A stretch of DNA of 64,000 bases from an uncultured Halomonas sp. Lineage in GTDB: Bacteria > Pseudomonadota > Gammaproteobacteria > Pseudomonadales > Halomonadaceae. How positions within the stretch are numbered: the stretch's first letter is position 1; every line of letters starts with the position of its first letter. Below are positions 16,625 through 25,307 of the stretch, piece after piece. Under the pieces are notes generated by a model. It was not told the origin of the DNA and did not search any database. It saw only the letters and a program-made list of their open reading frames with translations. The stretch lies in contig NZ_CANMTQ010000012.1 in the NCBI RefSeq assembly GCF_947500835.1, forward strand, positions 1-64,000, written 5' to 3'. A program made the translations under genes and the position numbers.

Positions 16625-17596
16625 TCAGACCCTAGCCGTACCTGCTAGCTGGCTTTCTTGAGTCTCGTTTTCTTTGGCTCGCGGGCGTTTGTGCCGTGCC
16701 TGAAGCTCGGCCTCCTCGGTAGGTGACAATTCGATATCAAACACCACTTCGGTGACCGGTCCCTCTACACCATGCTGTTTGGCATCGGTGTGCTCTTCGA
16801 CTCGCTTACCTTCGACCACCAGGTCCTCGCGCGTCGCAAACGCAAAGTCGTCGAAAAGGTAAGGATCACCCGCCAGGTTGATCTGGGTAGTCAGGTGCTG
16901 ATGACCTGGTGCAGAGGTGAAATAGTGAATATGCGCTGGGCGCTCACCGTGACGACCCAATAGCTTGAGCACCTGATCGGTTGGAGCGCCTTCTGGCACA
17001 CCGTAGCCGGAAGGGATGACACTGCGTGCCCGATAGCGACCCTCTGCGTCGGCGATGATCGTGCGGCGCAGGTTGTAAGGCGTCTGGCTCTGGTCGAAGA
17101 AGGAGTAGCCACCCTTGGAGTTGCAGTGCCAAATTTCCACCTTGGCGCCCGGGATCGGCTTACCAGCAGTATCGCGCACCTGGCCATGCAGCCACATGAT
17201 TTCGCCATCCGGGTCAGGATCGTCATCCATACGCGCAAAGCCCTTTGTTTCGGGCGCGCCGGCCACATACAACGGGCCCTCGATGGTGCGCGGGGTACCT
17301 CCGGCACATTTCGCTTCTTGATCCGCAGCGTCCATGCGCATATCCAGGAAGTGATCAAAGCCGAGTCCTGGAGACAGCAGTCCGAACTGAGAGGCTTGTC
17401 CCAAAGCATTGAGCACGCTGACGGCGGACCAATACTCTTCGGCGCTGATATCGAAATCGTCGATGGTGCGATACAGGTCAGACAGGATACGGTGCAGAAT
17501 CTGCTTACCACGATCGCTGCCACCCTCCTTGTCGAAGCCGCTGACGATGTTCAGAAAGCTCTGAACCTCAGGGGTATCGTAAATCTTCACGTTCAT
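16625..17596 (-). CDS. catA: Catechol 1,2-dioxygenase
   Basis: 323 residues from the ATG at 17594-17596 (GAGGAC eight bases before it). Intradiol dioxygenase with the four non-haem Fe(III) ligands visible: Tyr164 (KGGYSFFD), Tyr198 (SGYGVP), His222 and His224 (RPAHIHYF). It cleaves catechol to cis,cis-muconate. The N-terminal helical domain (1-100) is present. The charged tail after about residue 300 (RHKRPRAKENETQESQ) makes it some 10-15 residues longer than most CatA proteins. Between catC and benA in the operon. Confidence 0.96.
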   Translation of the reverse strand: MNVKIYDTPEVQSFLNIVSGFDKEGGSDRGKQILHRILSDLYRTIDDFDISAEEYWSAVSVLNALGQASQFGLLSPGLGFDHFLDMRMDAADQEAKCAGGTPRTIEGPLYVAGAPETKGFARMDDDPDPDGEIMWLHGQVRDTAGKPIPGAKVEIWHCNSKGGYSFFDQSQTPYNLRRTIIADAEGRYRARSVIPSGYGVPEGAPTDQVLKLLGRHGERPAHIHYFTSAPGHQHLTTQINLAGDPYLFDDFAFATREDLVVEGKRVEEHTDAKQHGVEGPVTEVVFDIELSPTEEAELQARHKRPRAKENETQESQLAGTARV

Positions 17597-17637
17597 GCTG
17601 ATGTCCTCATCGTTATGTTTGTTCTGCCATGTCGGGT

Positions 17638-17928
17638 CTAGCAATCGTCCTCACGGATCGACGACGGATGGCGACACAGTGGTTTGACGTTGATTTCCAT
17701 ATAAGGGAACAGGGGCAGGTTGCTGACCAGATCTTGCAGTTCAGTATTATCCTCGACGTCGAAGATGCTGACGTTGGAGTAGCTCCCGGCAACCCGCCAC
17801 AGGTGGCGCCACTTGCCCTGGCGTTGCAATTCCTGAGAGTAGGCCTTCTCCTTCGTCTTGATCTCGTTGGCCTGCTCAGCCGGCATGGAGGGCGGCAGCT
17901 TGACGGTCATTTCCACCTGAAACAGCAT
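17638..17928 (-). CDS. catC: Muconolactone delta-isomerase
   Basis: 96 residues, exactly the family length, from the ATG at 17926-17928 after AGGAG. Sequence MLFQVEMTVKLPPSMPAEQA and VAGSYSNVSIFDVEDNTELQ are characteristic. It converts muconolactone to 3-oxoadipate enol-lactone as a decamer. The next step, enol-lactone hydrolase (catD/pcaD), is not encoded in this window. Confidence 0.96.
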   Translation of the reverse strand: MLFQVEMTVKLPPSMPAEQANEIKTKEKAYSQELQRQGKWRHLWRVAGSYSNVSIFDVEDNTELQDLVSNLPLFPYMEINVKPLCRHPSSIREDDC

Positions 17929-17974
17929 GGTCTTCTCCTCTTCTAGCGTTTTGCTCGATGGCGCACGTCGTCGA

Positions 17975-19093
17975 TTAATTGCGCGCGTAATGAGCGAGTT
18001 TGTCTTCGTCCAGGCTGATGCCCAGCCCGGGCCCTTTGGGTAACTCGACGCCAAAGTCGCGATAGCTCAACGATTCGGTCACGATGTCGTCCTTGAGCAG
18101 CAAGGGGGCGAACATTTCGGTTCCCCAAACCATTTCAGGAAGTGTCGACCAGGCGTGCAGCGCGGCAGCGGTACCGATGCTGCCCTCCAGCAAGGTGCCG
18201 CCGTATAGCCCAAGGCCCGCGACATGGGCCAGACTTGCCAATTCCAGCGCTCCGCGCGGACCACCGGACTTGGCGATTTTCAGGGCGAAAGCACCGCTGA
18301 AACCGCCGCCAATCAGATCGAGACCGTCGCGGACATCCTGCACCGCCTCATCGGCCAGCATGGGTACCTCAAAGCGATTGGCTAGACGGATAAGGCCGGC
18401 CTGATCGCGGGCTGGTGTGGGCTGCTCGATGAGCTCGATGCCTGCCTCCTGTAGCGCCTTGATGCCACGCACCGCGGTAGCCTCATCCCAGGCCTGGTTG
18501 ACATCGACCCGGATGCCGGCACGTTCGCCGAGGGCCGCCTTGATCGCCGCCACATGTCTCACGTCTTCATCCACCGGATTGGCGCCGATCTTGAGCTTGA
18601 AATTGCAGTGGCGCCGAGTCTCGAGATGCTGAAAAGCCTCGTCGATATCCTTCTGGGTATCGCCGCTGGCCAGCACCCACAGTACCGGCAGATGGTCCTG
18701 GCGCGCCCCACCCAGCAGCTCTGCTACGGAAAGATTCAGGCGCTTGCCCTGAGCATCCAGCAGCGCGGTTTCCAGTGACGACTTGGCGATGGCGTTGCCG
18801 CGAACATGGCGATTCAAGCGCGCGCGCAGAGCATTAAGATTATTCGAAGGCTGGCCGATCAACAGCGGCGCCAGATAGGTATCGATGTTGAGCTTGATGC
18901 TCTCGGGGCTTTCCGGTCCGTAACTCAAGCCGCCGATGGTGGTGCCCTCGCCCAGCCCCTCGATGCTATCGGAGTGGCGCATGCGCACGATCACCAGGGT
19001 CTGACAGGCCATGGTGGCCACCGATAGCTTGTGGGGTCGGATGGTTGGCAGGTCGACCAGCAGGGTCTCGATGGATTCGATTAACGGGGTCAT
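17975..19093 (-). CDS. catB: Muconate cycloisomerase I
   Basis: 372-residue enolase-superfamily enzyme. The KxK motif is Lys167/Lys169 (FKLKIG); metal ligands are Asp198 (DVNQAW), Glu224 (IEQPTP) and Asp249 (ADEA); Lys272 is the opposing base (ALKIAKSGG). It cyclises cis,cis-muconate to muconolactone. First gene of the cat-ben operon, 104 bp from the divergent LysR gene; its own ribosome site is weak (GGTAACGCC before ATG). Confidence 0.95.
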   Translation of the reverse strand: MTPLIESIETLLVDLPTIRPHKLSVATMACQTLVIVRMRHSDSIEGLGEGTTIGGLSYGPESPESIKLNIDTYLAPLLIGQPSNNLNALRARLNRHVRGNAIAKSSLETALLDAQGKRLNLSVAELLGGARQDHLPVLWVLASGDTQKDIDEAFQHLETRRHCNFKLKIGANPVDEDVRHVAAIKAALGERAGIRVDVNQAWDEATAVRGIKALQEAGIELIEQPTPARDQAGLIRLANRFEVPMLADEAVQDVRDGLDLIGGGFSGAFALKIAKSGGPRGALELASLAHVAGLGLYGGTLLEGSIGTAAALHAWSTLPEMVWGTEMFAPLLLKDDIVTESLSYRDFGVELPKGPGLGISLDEDKLAHYARN

Positions 19094-19181
19094 GAGGCGT
19101 TACCAAGTTGAGGATCTGAGAAGATAGGAAAAGCTTGACCCTAACCAGGCAAGACAACCAATATCATTTAGGTGCCTTGCC

Positions 19182-19196
19182 ATACCCAGGAGGTAT
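19182..19196. promoter_or_regulatory. CatM/BenM-type LysR operator (ATAC-N7-GTAT)
   Basis: ATACCCAGGAGGTAT is an exact ATAC-N7-GTAT, the consensus known for the muconate/benzoate-responsive LysR regulators BenM and CatM. It lies 89-103 bp upstream of catB, a normal activator position, and overlaps the AGGAGG ribosome site of the regulator gene, so bound regulator should also repress its own synthesis. Confidence 0.75.
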
Positions 19197-19197
19197 C

Positions 19198-20100
19198 GTG
19201 GAACTACGCCATCTGCGCTATTTCTGTGTCGTGGCCGAGGAATTGAACCTCACTCGTGCGGCTGAGCGGCTGCATATGGCGCAACCGCCGCTGACCCGTC
19301 AGGTCAAGCACCTCGAGACCCACTTGGGAACGCCCTTGTTTCAACGCCATTCTCGGGGCCTGGTGCTCACCCAGGCGGGCCAGTTCTTTTACGAGCATGC
19401 CCTGCAGATTCTTGAAAAGGTTGACGTTGTCGTGACTTCCACGCGGCACATGGCGCGTAGCCAACATCAGAGTTTCGGCATCGGCTTTGTGCCATCGGTG
19501 TTTTACGGGCAGTTGCCCCTACTGGTGCGAGGTTTACGACAAAAGGATGATCTTGAATTAACTTTGTCAGAGTTGATCACGGTGCAGCAGGTTCAGGCGC
19601 TCAAGGCGGGGCGTATCGACATGGGGTTCGGACGGCTGCTGATCGATGACCCGGAGGTGGAGCAGGAGATATTATTCGAGGAGCCAATGATGGCGGCCCT
19701 CCCGGCGGGACATCCCTTGGGAGACACGCGCCCGACCCTCGCGCAACTGGCCGTGGATCCGCTGATCCTGTTCCCGGCCAAGCCCCGGCGCAGTCTGGCG
19801 GACATGGTACTGGGGCTGTTTCGCCGACATGGACTCAAGGTGCAGGTGGCTCAGGAGGCCAACGAACTGCAGACCGCACTCGGCCTGGTAATCTCGGGAC
19901 TAGGGATCACACTTGTGCCTGAACAGGTCAGCCGCCTCAAGCGCGACGGCATCGTCTATGCCTACCTGGCGGATAGCGGCATTACCACACCCATTATCTG
20001 CAGTCGGCGCAAGGGCGAAGCCCCCTCGGAGATCATGCTAGCTGCCAATAAGATCCTGGATGTGCTGGTGGAGAACCGGCGCAGCGGGCGATACCCTTAG
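19198..20100 (+). CDS. catR: LysR-family regulator of the cat-ben operon
   Basis: 300 residues from the GTG at 19198, which has AGGAGG four bases upstream; earlier starts have no ribosome site. N-terminal LysR helix-turn-helix (VELRHLRYFCVVAEELNLTRAAERLHMAQPPLT in outline, residues 1-35), then the effector-binding domain. Strong resemblance to CatM/BenM/CatR, which use cis,cis-muconate (and benzoate for BenM) as inducers. Divergent from catB with the ATAC-N7-GTAT site between them. Whether it also senses benzoate cannot be told. Symbol is by function; catM or benM would be equally fair. Confidence 0.9.
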   Translation: MELRHLRYFCVVAEELNLTRAAERLHMAQPPLTRQVKHLETHLGTPLFQRHSRGLVLTQAGQFFYEHALQILEKVDVVVTSTRHMARSQHQSFGIGFVPSVFYGQLPLLVRGLRQKDDLELTLSELITVQQVQALKAGRIDMGFGRLLIDDPEVEQEILFEEPMMAALPAGHPLGDTRPTLAQLAVDPLILFPAKPRRSLADMVLGLFRRHGLKVQVAQEANELQTALGLVISGLGITLVPEQVSRLKRDGIVYAYLADSGITTPIICSRRKGEAPSEIMLAANKILDVLVENRRSGRYP

Positions 20101-20246
20101 AGTATTTTTTTATTAGATAATTTGGATCTAGAAATTGAGGAAAATGTCCAAAGTTTTCTAAAACAGCTCCAGGATCGCGTGCTGTATAAGCGTTAAAACG
20201 TTTGGTTGCGCGTACCGACTGTCTTCTAGACGTCTATCGGAATTAA

Positions 20247-20275
20247 TTGACAATGCTACTCCCATAGACTGTACT
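20247..20275 (+). promoter_or_regulatory. Sigma-70 promoter of the GST-VOC-TetR cassette
   Basis: Perfect -35 TTGACA at 20247-20252, a 17-base spacer, and -10 TGTACT at 20270-20275. Transcription would start near 20282, 30 bp before the first ATG. The -10 box is inside the palindrome at 20270-20289. Confidence 0.75.
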
Positions 20276-20289
20276 GATCGTTCGGTACA
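20270..20289. promoter_or_regulatory. Likely TetR operator over the cassette promoter
   Basis: TGTACTGATCGTTCGGTACA is a 20-bp palindrome with 16 of 20 positions symmetric. It covers the -10 box and start point. Size, symmetry and position are those of TetR-family operators, and a TetR gene ends this operon. Confidence 0.7.
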
Positions 20290-20311
20290 TTCTCGAAGGG
20301 AGTTACATGAT

Positions 20312-20905
20312 ATGGACCTTTATGATCTCGAATTATCAGGGAACTGTTATAAGGTCCGACTTTTCCTCGCGTTGATTGGGCAAGACTACATGTTGCGCCC
20401 GGTCGCCTTCCTCGAGGGAGAGCACAAAAGTGAAGACTTTATTGCCCGCAATCCGTTTGGAGAGATACCAGTACTCGTTGATGGCAGTGTCCTCTTGCGC
20501 GACTCTCAGGCCATTCTTGTCTATCTAGCACGCAAGTATGCGCTTGAGGATTGGTACCCAACCCATGCTCACGAGGAGGCTGAAGTGCTGCAGTGGCTCA
20601 TGGTAGCGGAAAACGAGATCGCGCGAGGGCCGAACGATGCCCGACTGTATGACAAATTCGGCTTCCCGATCAATGTTGCCGAAGCACGCATCAAGGCAGC
20701 GCGCGTCCTTGAGATTTTGGACAAGCACCTTTCAGATCGTGACTGGCTGGCACTGGGCCGACCAACCATTGGCGACATAGCCTGCTTTCCCTACGTCGCC
20801 CTGAGCCACGAAGGAGCCGTGTCACTCGCGCCCTATCGCGCCGTTCGAGCCTGGTTGGAGCGCGTCAAGTCTCTTCCCGACTTCATCCCTATGCCTGCAA
20901 TCTGA
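20312..20905 (+). CDS. Glutathione S-transferase family protein
   Basis: 197 residues. N-terminal thioredoxin-like domain (LSGNCYKVRLFLALIG, ARNPFGEIPVLVDG with the cis-proline, LLRDSQAILVYLARKY with the glutathione-binding Asp-Ser) and an all-helical C-terminal domain. Such proteins conjugate or reduce electrophiles with glutathione. AAGGGAG lies nine bases before the ATG. First gene of a three-gene cassette with a VOC protein and a TetR regulator; lower GC and A/T-ending codons set the cassette apart from its surroundings. Substrate unknown. Confidence 0.88.
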   Translation: MDLYDLELSGNCYKVRLFLALIGQDYMLRPVAFLEGEHKSEDFIARNPFGEIPVLVDGSVLLRDSQAILVYLARKYALEDWYPTHAHEEAEVLQWLMVAENEIARGPNDARLYDKFGFPINVAEARIKAARVLEILDKHLSDRDWLALGRPTIGDIACFPYVALSHEGAVSLAPYRAVRAWLERVKSLPDFIPMPAI

Positions 20906-20917
20906 GGGAGTCGCCTC

Positions 20918-21337
20918 ATGAAAAGAGAAAGCCCAATGACATTTCGCGTGATCTCCTACGAGCACATCGGTATTCGTGTGACCGATCGCGCCAGAGCAAT
21001 CAGATTCTACGAGACGCTTGGCTGGAAAGAGGAGATCGACCTTCCCGAGCACAAGGCGAACGAGATGGTCAATGAACACGGCGTCTACATCAACCTCATC
21101 TTCAATGGCGTGCCCCGCAAAGGGGCGAAGAACATCTTGCAAGACGAGGACATCAAATATCCGGGCATGACCCATGCCGCGTTCATCGTGGACGATCTCG
21201 ATGCGCTACTTGGCAAGCTCGGAAAGGAGAAAATTCACATTACGGATGGGCCGCATGTGTACAGCGATCGGCGTAAGGTCATTTTCGTTCGCGACCCCGA
21301 TGGCAACGTCCTGGAGTTCAATGAGCTGCTTGCATAG
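20918..21337 (+). CDS. VOC/glyoxalase-fold protein
   Basis: 139 residues with the paired beta-alpha-beta-beta-beta units of the vicinal oxygen chelate fold: YEHIGIRVTDRARAIRFYETLGW at the start and VIFVRDPDGNVLEFNE at the end, where His and Glu are the usual metal ligands. Members include glyoxalases, fosfomycin-type glutathione transferases and dioxygenases. Pairing with a GST and a TetR gene suggests detoxification of a small electrophile. GGGAG is seven bases before the ATG; the gene follows the GST by 12 bp. Confidence 0.87.
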   Translation: MKRESPMTFRVISYEHIGIRVTDRARAIRFYETLGWKEEIDLPEHKANEMVNEHGVYINLIFNGVPRKGAKNILQDEDIKYPGMTHAAFIVDDLDALLGKLGKEKIHITDGPHVYSDRRKVIFVRDPDGNVLEFNELLA

Positions 21338-21387
21338 TTCTCTCTCGCGGATACGCGAGGTATCGGTCTTGGAAGAAGAGCAGAACA

Positions 21388-21966
21388 ATGAAAGAAAATA
21401 ATTCTCGGCCAGATCTTGTCGCCGAGGTGGCTCGCACGTTTCGCGCCAATGGCTTTCATGGCACCACAATGAGCGTCATTTCCAAACGAACAGGCCTTGG
21501 GCGTTCCAGCATCTACCATCATTTTGGACGCGGGAAGCTGGAGATGGCCCAACGTTCGCTCGACCTGATCGAAACGTTCATCGATGTCATGGCCGTCACG
21601 ATCAGCGCACCGGACATTTCACTACAAGCAAAGTGGGGCACAATCGAAGGGATGCTGCGACACCACTATGAAGGCGGCCAGCTGGGTTGCCTTCTCGCGG
21701 TATTTGCCATGGAAGATGTTCCGGTCGAGTTGCGCAATCGGACCAAGGCGCTATTCGATCTTTGGATCAACGCTACTGCCAGGCTTTACGAATCCGGCGG
21801 TGTTGAAAGCGCAGATTCACATACGCTCGCACAAAAAGATGTTGCTGCCCTTCAGGGCGCGCTCATCCTGTCTCGAGCCCAGTCCTGTGCCACACCGTTC
21901 GAGCGAACCCTCGCGGAAATCACCACAAGGTTCGGTAAATTATCCGCTGGCATCCAAGGGCGGTAA
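21388..21966 (+). CDS. TetR-family transcriptional repressor
   Basis: 192 residues. N-terminal DNA-binding domain with the helix-turn-helix at about 26-45 (MSVISKRTGLGRSSIYHHFG), followed by KLEMAQRSLD, resembling the LmrA/YxaF branch of TetR proteins. The C-terminal half is the variable ligand domain with three cysteines. It is the third gene of the GST-VOC operon, and the palindrome over that operon's promoter is its probable target, giving simple autoregulated repression relieved by a toxic ligand. Confidence 0.9.
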   Translation: MKENNSRPDLVAEVARTFRANGFHGTTMSVISKRTGLGRSSIYHHFGRGKLEMAQRSLDLIETFIDVMAVTISAPDISLQAKWGTIEGMLRHHYEGGQLGCLLAVFAMEDVPVELRNRTKALFDLWINATARLYESGGVESADSHTLAQKDVAALQGALILSRAQSCATPFERTLAEITTRFGKLSAGIQGR

Positions 21967-22141
21967 AGCGGACTTTACGGCTGTTTAAAACGCCAAGATA
22001 TCGCCATTCAGAGTCCCTGCTCATGATTTAGGCCTGATCCCGCAGCGCTATCATAGATCCGTTTCTACATCTATCGCGGCTATCAGGATCTCGAAAAACC
22101 CGGTGGCCAATACCGCGTATCCATTGCAGGAATCATAAAAA

Positions 22142-22684
22142 ATGAAATCGAGAATCGCCGTGCTTCTTCTGGCTGGACTCGTGTCCAGCCCCGCGCTTGC
22201 CGGCAGTGCCGGAACAACGTATGCCGGCCTTCAATATGCCAAGGTCAGCTACGAAGACGATTACGACGTAGAGGCTGATCCTGCAATGCTGGTGGGTCGC
22301 CTGGGCCATTACCTGACCGACTATTTCTCCGTCGAGGGGCGCGTGGGCTTGGGGCTTTCCGACGATGAAGTGACCATCGATGGTTACGACGCCAACGCAA
22401 CGGCAGAAATCGACAGTCTTCTTGGCGCCTATGCGGTTGGCCATTTGCCTGTCACCCAATTTGTCTCGATCTACGCCTTGGCCGGTTTTGCTCGAGTAGA
22501 GGCGACACTTGACACTCCTTTCGGCTCCGAAAGCGATGACGACTCCGGGTTTTCCTTCGGCGTCGGCGGCGAGGTCAACTTCTTCTCGCCTCGATTCTCT
22601 GGAACTCTTGAATACATGTCCTATCTGGACAAGTCAGACTATGAAGTCAGCGCCATCAGTGCCGGGGTAAGCTACCAGTTTTGA
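22142..22684 (+). CDS. Outer-membrane beta-barrel protein, opacity/OmpA-barrel type
   Basis: 180 residues with a clear signal peptide (MKSRIAVLLLAGLVSSPALA, cleaved before GSAG). The mature part alternates hydrophobic and polar residues in paired strands (YAGLQYAKVSYEDDY, FSFGVGGEVNFF, FSGTLEYMSYL) and ends in an aromatic Phe (SAGVSYQF), the signal for barrel assembly. About eight strands. Acidic loops fit a halophile's surface. Function unknown; followed by a terminator, so transcribed alone. Confidence 0.85.
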   Translation: MKSRIAVLLLAGLVSSPALAGSAGTTYAGLQYAKVSYEDDYDVEADPAMLVGRLGHYLTDYFSVEGRVGLGLSDDEVTIDGYDANATAEIDSLLGAYAVGHLPVTQFVSIYALAGFARVEATLDTPFGSESDDDSGFSFGVGGEVNFFSPRFSGTLEYMSYLDKSDYEVSAISAGVSYQF

Positions 22685-22693
22685 CCGCTTGGC

Positions 22694-22717
22694 AGGGAGC
22701 TGTGATCAGCTCCCTTT
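22694..22717 (+). terminator. Terminator after the barrel-protein gene
   Basis: AGGGAGCTG pairs with CAGCTCCCT around a TGAT tetraloop, followed by TTT. Nine-pair stem, short T tail. Confidence 0.75.
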
Positions 22718-22880
22718 CCATTCTCGACTCCCATTTTTCCTCCCCTCTCCCTCATTCTTTTCCGCCTTGATCTTTCTTCTCGACTCGCCCCATCTTTACA
22801 GACGGCTGCTACACCAGCCATGCTGAACACGTTCCACGAAGCGATAGTTCAATTAACGATACGGATAAGGATTTCTTTGT

Positions 22881-23330
22881 ATGAACAAACATCTTGCTTG
22901 CATCGCGGGGCTGATCGCCGCCGTCGCTCTAGTACCTGTTAGTTCGGCATCGAGCATGGATAGCGTCAAGGAAAAAGCAGGCGGTCTAATGTCTGGTGGT
23001 TCATCTGGTGGCGGCTCCCTGCTGAGTTCGCTTTCTTCCGGCTCTTTCGATCTTGGCAGCATGAGCAACGTAGCGGGCGTACTCGGCTACTGCCAGGAAC
23101 AGGGATACAGCAAGAGCGCGACCCAAACTGCCAAGGACAAATTGATGGGTAAACTTGGCGGGCAGGATAAAGCGTCCGAAGACGAGGGTTACCAGCAAGG
23201 CATGAGCGGTATTCTCAAGGGCCAGGAAGAAGGCAAGAGCTTCGACTTGAGCAGCCTCAAGGACAAGATGGGCGAAAAGGTCTGCGGCACCATCGCGGAT
23301 AAGGCGATGTCCTCGTTCATGGGTGGTTAA
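22881..23330 (+). CDS. DUF2501 (YjjA-like) secreted protein
   Basis: 149 residues: signal peptide to about residue 23 (VPVSSASS), a Gly/Ser-rich stretch (LMSGGSSGGGSLLSSLSSGS), then the conserved part VAGVLGYCQEQGYSKSATQTAKDKLMGKL and KVCGTIADKA. The two mature-region cysteines probably form a disulfide in the periplasm. It matches the DUF2501 family, whose Escherichia coli member is YjjA; no function is established. Stands alone, convergent to the antiporter gene. Confidence 0.8.
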   Translation: MNKHLACIAGLIAAVALVPVSSASSMDSVKEKAGGLMSGGSSGGGSLLSSLSSGSFDLGSMSNVAGVLGYCQEQGYSKSATQTAKDKLMGKLGGQDKASEDEGYQQGMSGILKGQEEGKSFDLSSLKDKMGEKVCGTIADKAMSSFMGG

Positions 23331-23350
23331 GTGGCATCATTGTCTTCAGC

Positions 23351-23370
23351 ACGGCGCCCAAGGGCGCCGT
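23351..23370. terminator. Hairpin between convergent genes
   Basis: ACGGCGCCC and GGGCGCCGT separated by two bases form a nine-pair GC stem between the convergent DUF2501 and antiporter genes. It has no T run on either strand; probably a shared terminator or 3' end stabiliser. Confidence 0.5.
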
Positions 23371-23398
23371 CGGCGTCATGGTGAGGATCCTGCCGAGA

Positions 23399-25108
23399 TT
23401 ACTGATACAACCTTAGTCCTACCTTGGTTACCTTGTTGCCCTCCATGACACTGACGACCCAATGAATGCCATGCCAACCGACATCGTCGCCGACAACGGG
23501 ATGCCCCCCTACTCGCAGTGAAATGAATTCACCCAACGTCATATGCTGCTCACCGGGGCTCAGGGTGAGTCCGTAGGCGCTGGCAACATCGCTCATTAGT
23601 GCGGTGCCATCAAGGGTAAAGGTACCAAAGAACGCGCGCTCGCGCTTGAGACGGGCTTCGCCATTGAAGAGACGATTGAGTGCCGGGAGATCTTCACTGC
23701 GTCCAATGACACAGATCACATCCTCCAGCTTCAATAGCGTGCTGCCCTTGGGGTGCAGCATGACATGGTGACGGAACAAGGCTGAGATCAGCGCGCCGGA
23801 AGGAAACCGCAGCAAGCGAATGGGGACATCCTCAAGCGCTTCGTTGTTGACCTCGTAAACAAACATCTCGAAATCGTTTTCCGGCAGTATGCCCAGCGGA
23901 CCACGATGATTGGGCACAACGCTGATCGGTACTTCGACCTTGGTCCAGCGGGCCATGATAGAAAGTGTCGTCCCCTGGGTCAGGAGTGATATCAGCACCA
24001 CGAAGAAGGCGACATTGAAATAGAGTGCCGAGTTCTCGACGCCGCCCACCACCGGGAAGATGGCAAGGACGATTGGCACCGCACCCCGTAACCCGACCCA
24101 GGAAATGAAAGAGACCTCGCGCCAGCGAAAACTGAAGAAGGGCTTGATGACCAGAATGACCGCCAATGGACGCGCAATGAAGATGAGCACCAGGGCCAGC
24201 AGCGCACCGGTAACGCCGTACTCGACCATCTCGCTTGGCGTCACCAGCATTCCCAATACCAGGAACAACCCGATCTGGCTCAGCCAGGCCAGACCATCGT
24301 GTACCGGGAGGATGAAGTTGAGATGTCGCCCCGGCTGGTTGCCAATCATCAATCCGGTCAGATAGATCGCCAGGAAACCGCTACCTCCCAGCGCACTGGT
24401 AAGGCCAAACACACAGAAGCCAAGCGCAAGCGCCAGCAGGGAGTAAAGGCCCGGGGCCAGATCCATGATTCTCAACAAGCGCCCGGACAGCCAGCCAGCG
24501 CCGACACCAATCGCCAGCCCCAGACCGAACTGCTTGACGAACATCAACAGTGTCTCAAGAGGGCCGACGATATCTCCGACCAGAATCTCGACTAGCGTGA
24601 TGGTCAAGAATATTGCCATCGGATCGTTGGTACCGGATTCGATCTCGAGGGTGGCGCTGACGCGTTCGTTGAGACTGACGCCCTGACCACGCAGCATCGA
24701 AAAAACGGCGGCCGCATCCGTGGACCCCACGATCGCGCCTACCAGCAGCCCTTCCGTGAGGCTCAGTTCAAAGAACCACATTGAAAAGACCCCGACCACC
24801 CCGCTGGTGATGAAAACACCTAGCGTCGCCAGGGATAACGCCGGTTTGAGCCCGACACGAAAGGTCTTCATGCGCGTTCGCAGGCCGCCATCGAGCAATA
24901 TCATCGCCAGCGCCAGATGACCGATGATGAACGCCAGGGAGTAACTGTCGAACTCAATGCCCAGGATGCCGTCTTCGCCCGCAAGCATCCCGACCGCAAG
25001 GAAGATAACTAAAAGAGGTAGGCCGAATATCGAGGACAAACGGCTAGCTAGCACGCTGAGCGCAATCAGCGAACCGGTGAACAGAAAAAGTGTATTGATA
25101 CTATCCAT
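23399..25108 (-). CDS. nhaP2: K+/H+ antiporter of the NhaP2/CvrA type
   Basis: 569 residues from the ATG at 25106-25108, which aligns with the start of Escherichia coli NhaP2; a longer frame to 25198 exists and the ribosome site is poor. About 12-13 membrane spans of the CPA1 family, including LVGAIVGSTDAAAVFSML and LEIESGTNDPMAIFLT with the transport Asp residues, and WVGLRGAVPIVLA. After about residue 380 comes a TrkA-C domain (LEDVICVIGRSEDLPALNRLF) and a CorC-like C-terminal domain (PVVGDDVGWHGIHWVVS), the full NhaP2 architecture. It expels K+ under high cytoplasmic K+, relevant to osmotic adaptation. Confidence 0.9.
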   Translation of the reverse strand: MDSINTLFLFTGSLIALSVLASRLSSIFGLPLLVIFLAVGMLAGEDGILGIEFDSYSLAFIIGHLALAMILLDGGLRTRMKTFRVGLKPALSLATLGVFITSGVVGVFSMWFFELSLTEGLLVGAIVGSTDAAAVFSMLRGQGVSLNERVSATLEIESGTNDPMAIFLTITLVEILVGDIVGPLETLLMFVKQFGLGLAIGVGAGWLSGRLLRIMDLAPGLYSLLALALGFCVFGLTSALGGSGFLAIYLTGLMIGNQPGRHLNFILPVHDGLAWLSQIGLFLVLGMLVTPSEMVEYGVTGALLALVLIFIARPLAVILVIKPFFSFRWREVSFISWVGLRGAVPIVLAIFPVVGGVENSALYFNVAFFVVLISLLTQGTTLSIMARWTKVEVPISVVPNHRGPLGILPENDFEMFVYEVNNEALEDVPIRLLRFPSGALISALFRHHVMLHPKGSTLLKLEDVICVIGRSEDLPALNRLFNGEARLKRERAFFGTFTLDGTALMSDVASAYGLTLSPGEQHMTLGEFISLRVGGHPVVGDDVGWHGIHWVVSVMEGNKVTKVGLRLYQ

Positions 25109-25307
25109 GGCAGCAACAAGAAAAAATGGGGGAATAAGTATGCCATATCGGCAAACCACAGACGTATTGCATCCCTCAAACTCGAAAATGCAAAACAACT
25201 GACAGTTCTGTGTCTAGCACTACCTATACTGGGCATGCGGTAACCCTAGGGGTAGACTGACAAACACCGGGCGTGGTCTGGGGAGATATCCAATAAATGA
25301 GAAAGCG

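Noticed and set aside
21963..21978. GTAAAG/CTTTAC stem at the end of the TetR gene
   Set aside because: Six weak pairs overlapping the stop codon without a T tract; not convincing as a terminator.
25183..25199. ATGCAAAA half-match to the acyl-CoA regulon palindrome upstream of the K+/H+ antiporter gene
   Set aside because: Only one half fits; no symmetry and no functional link.
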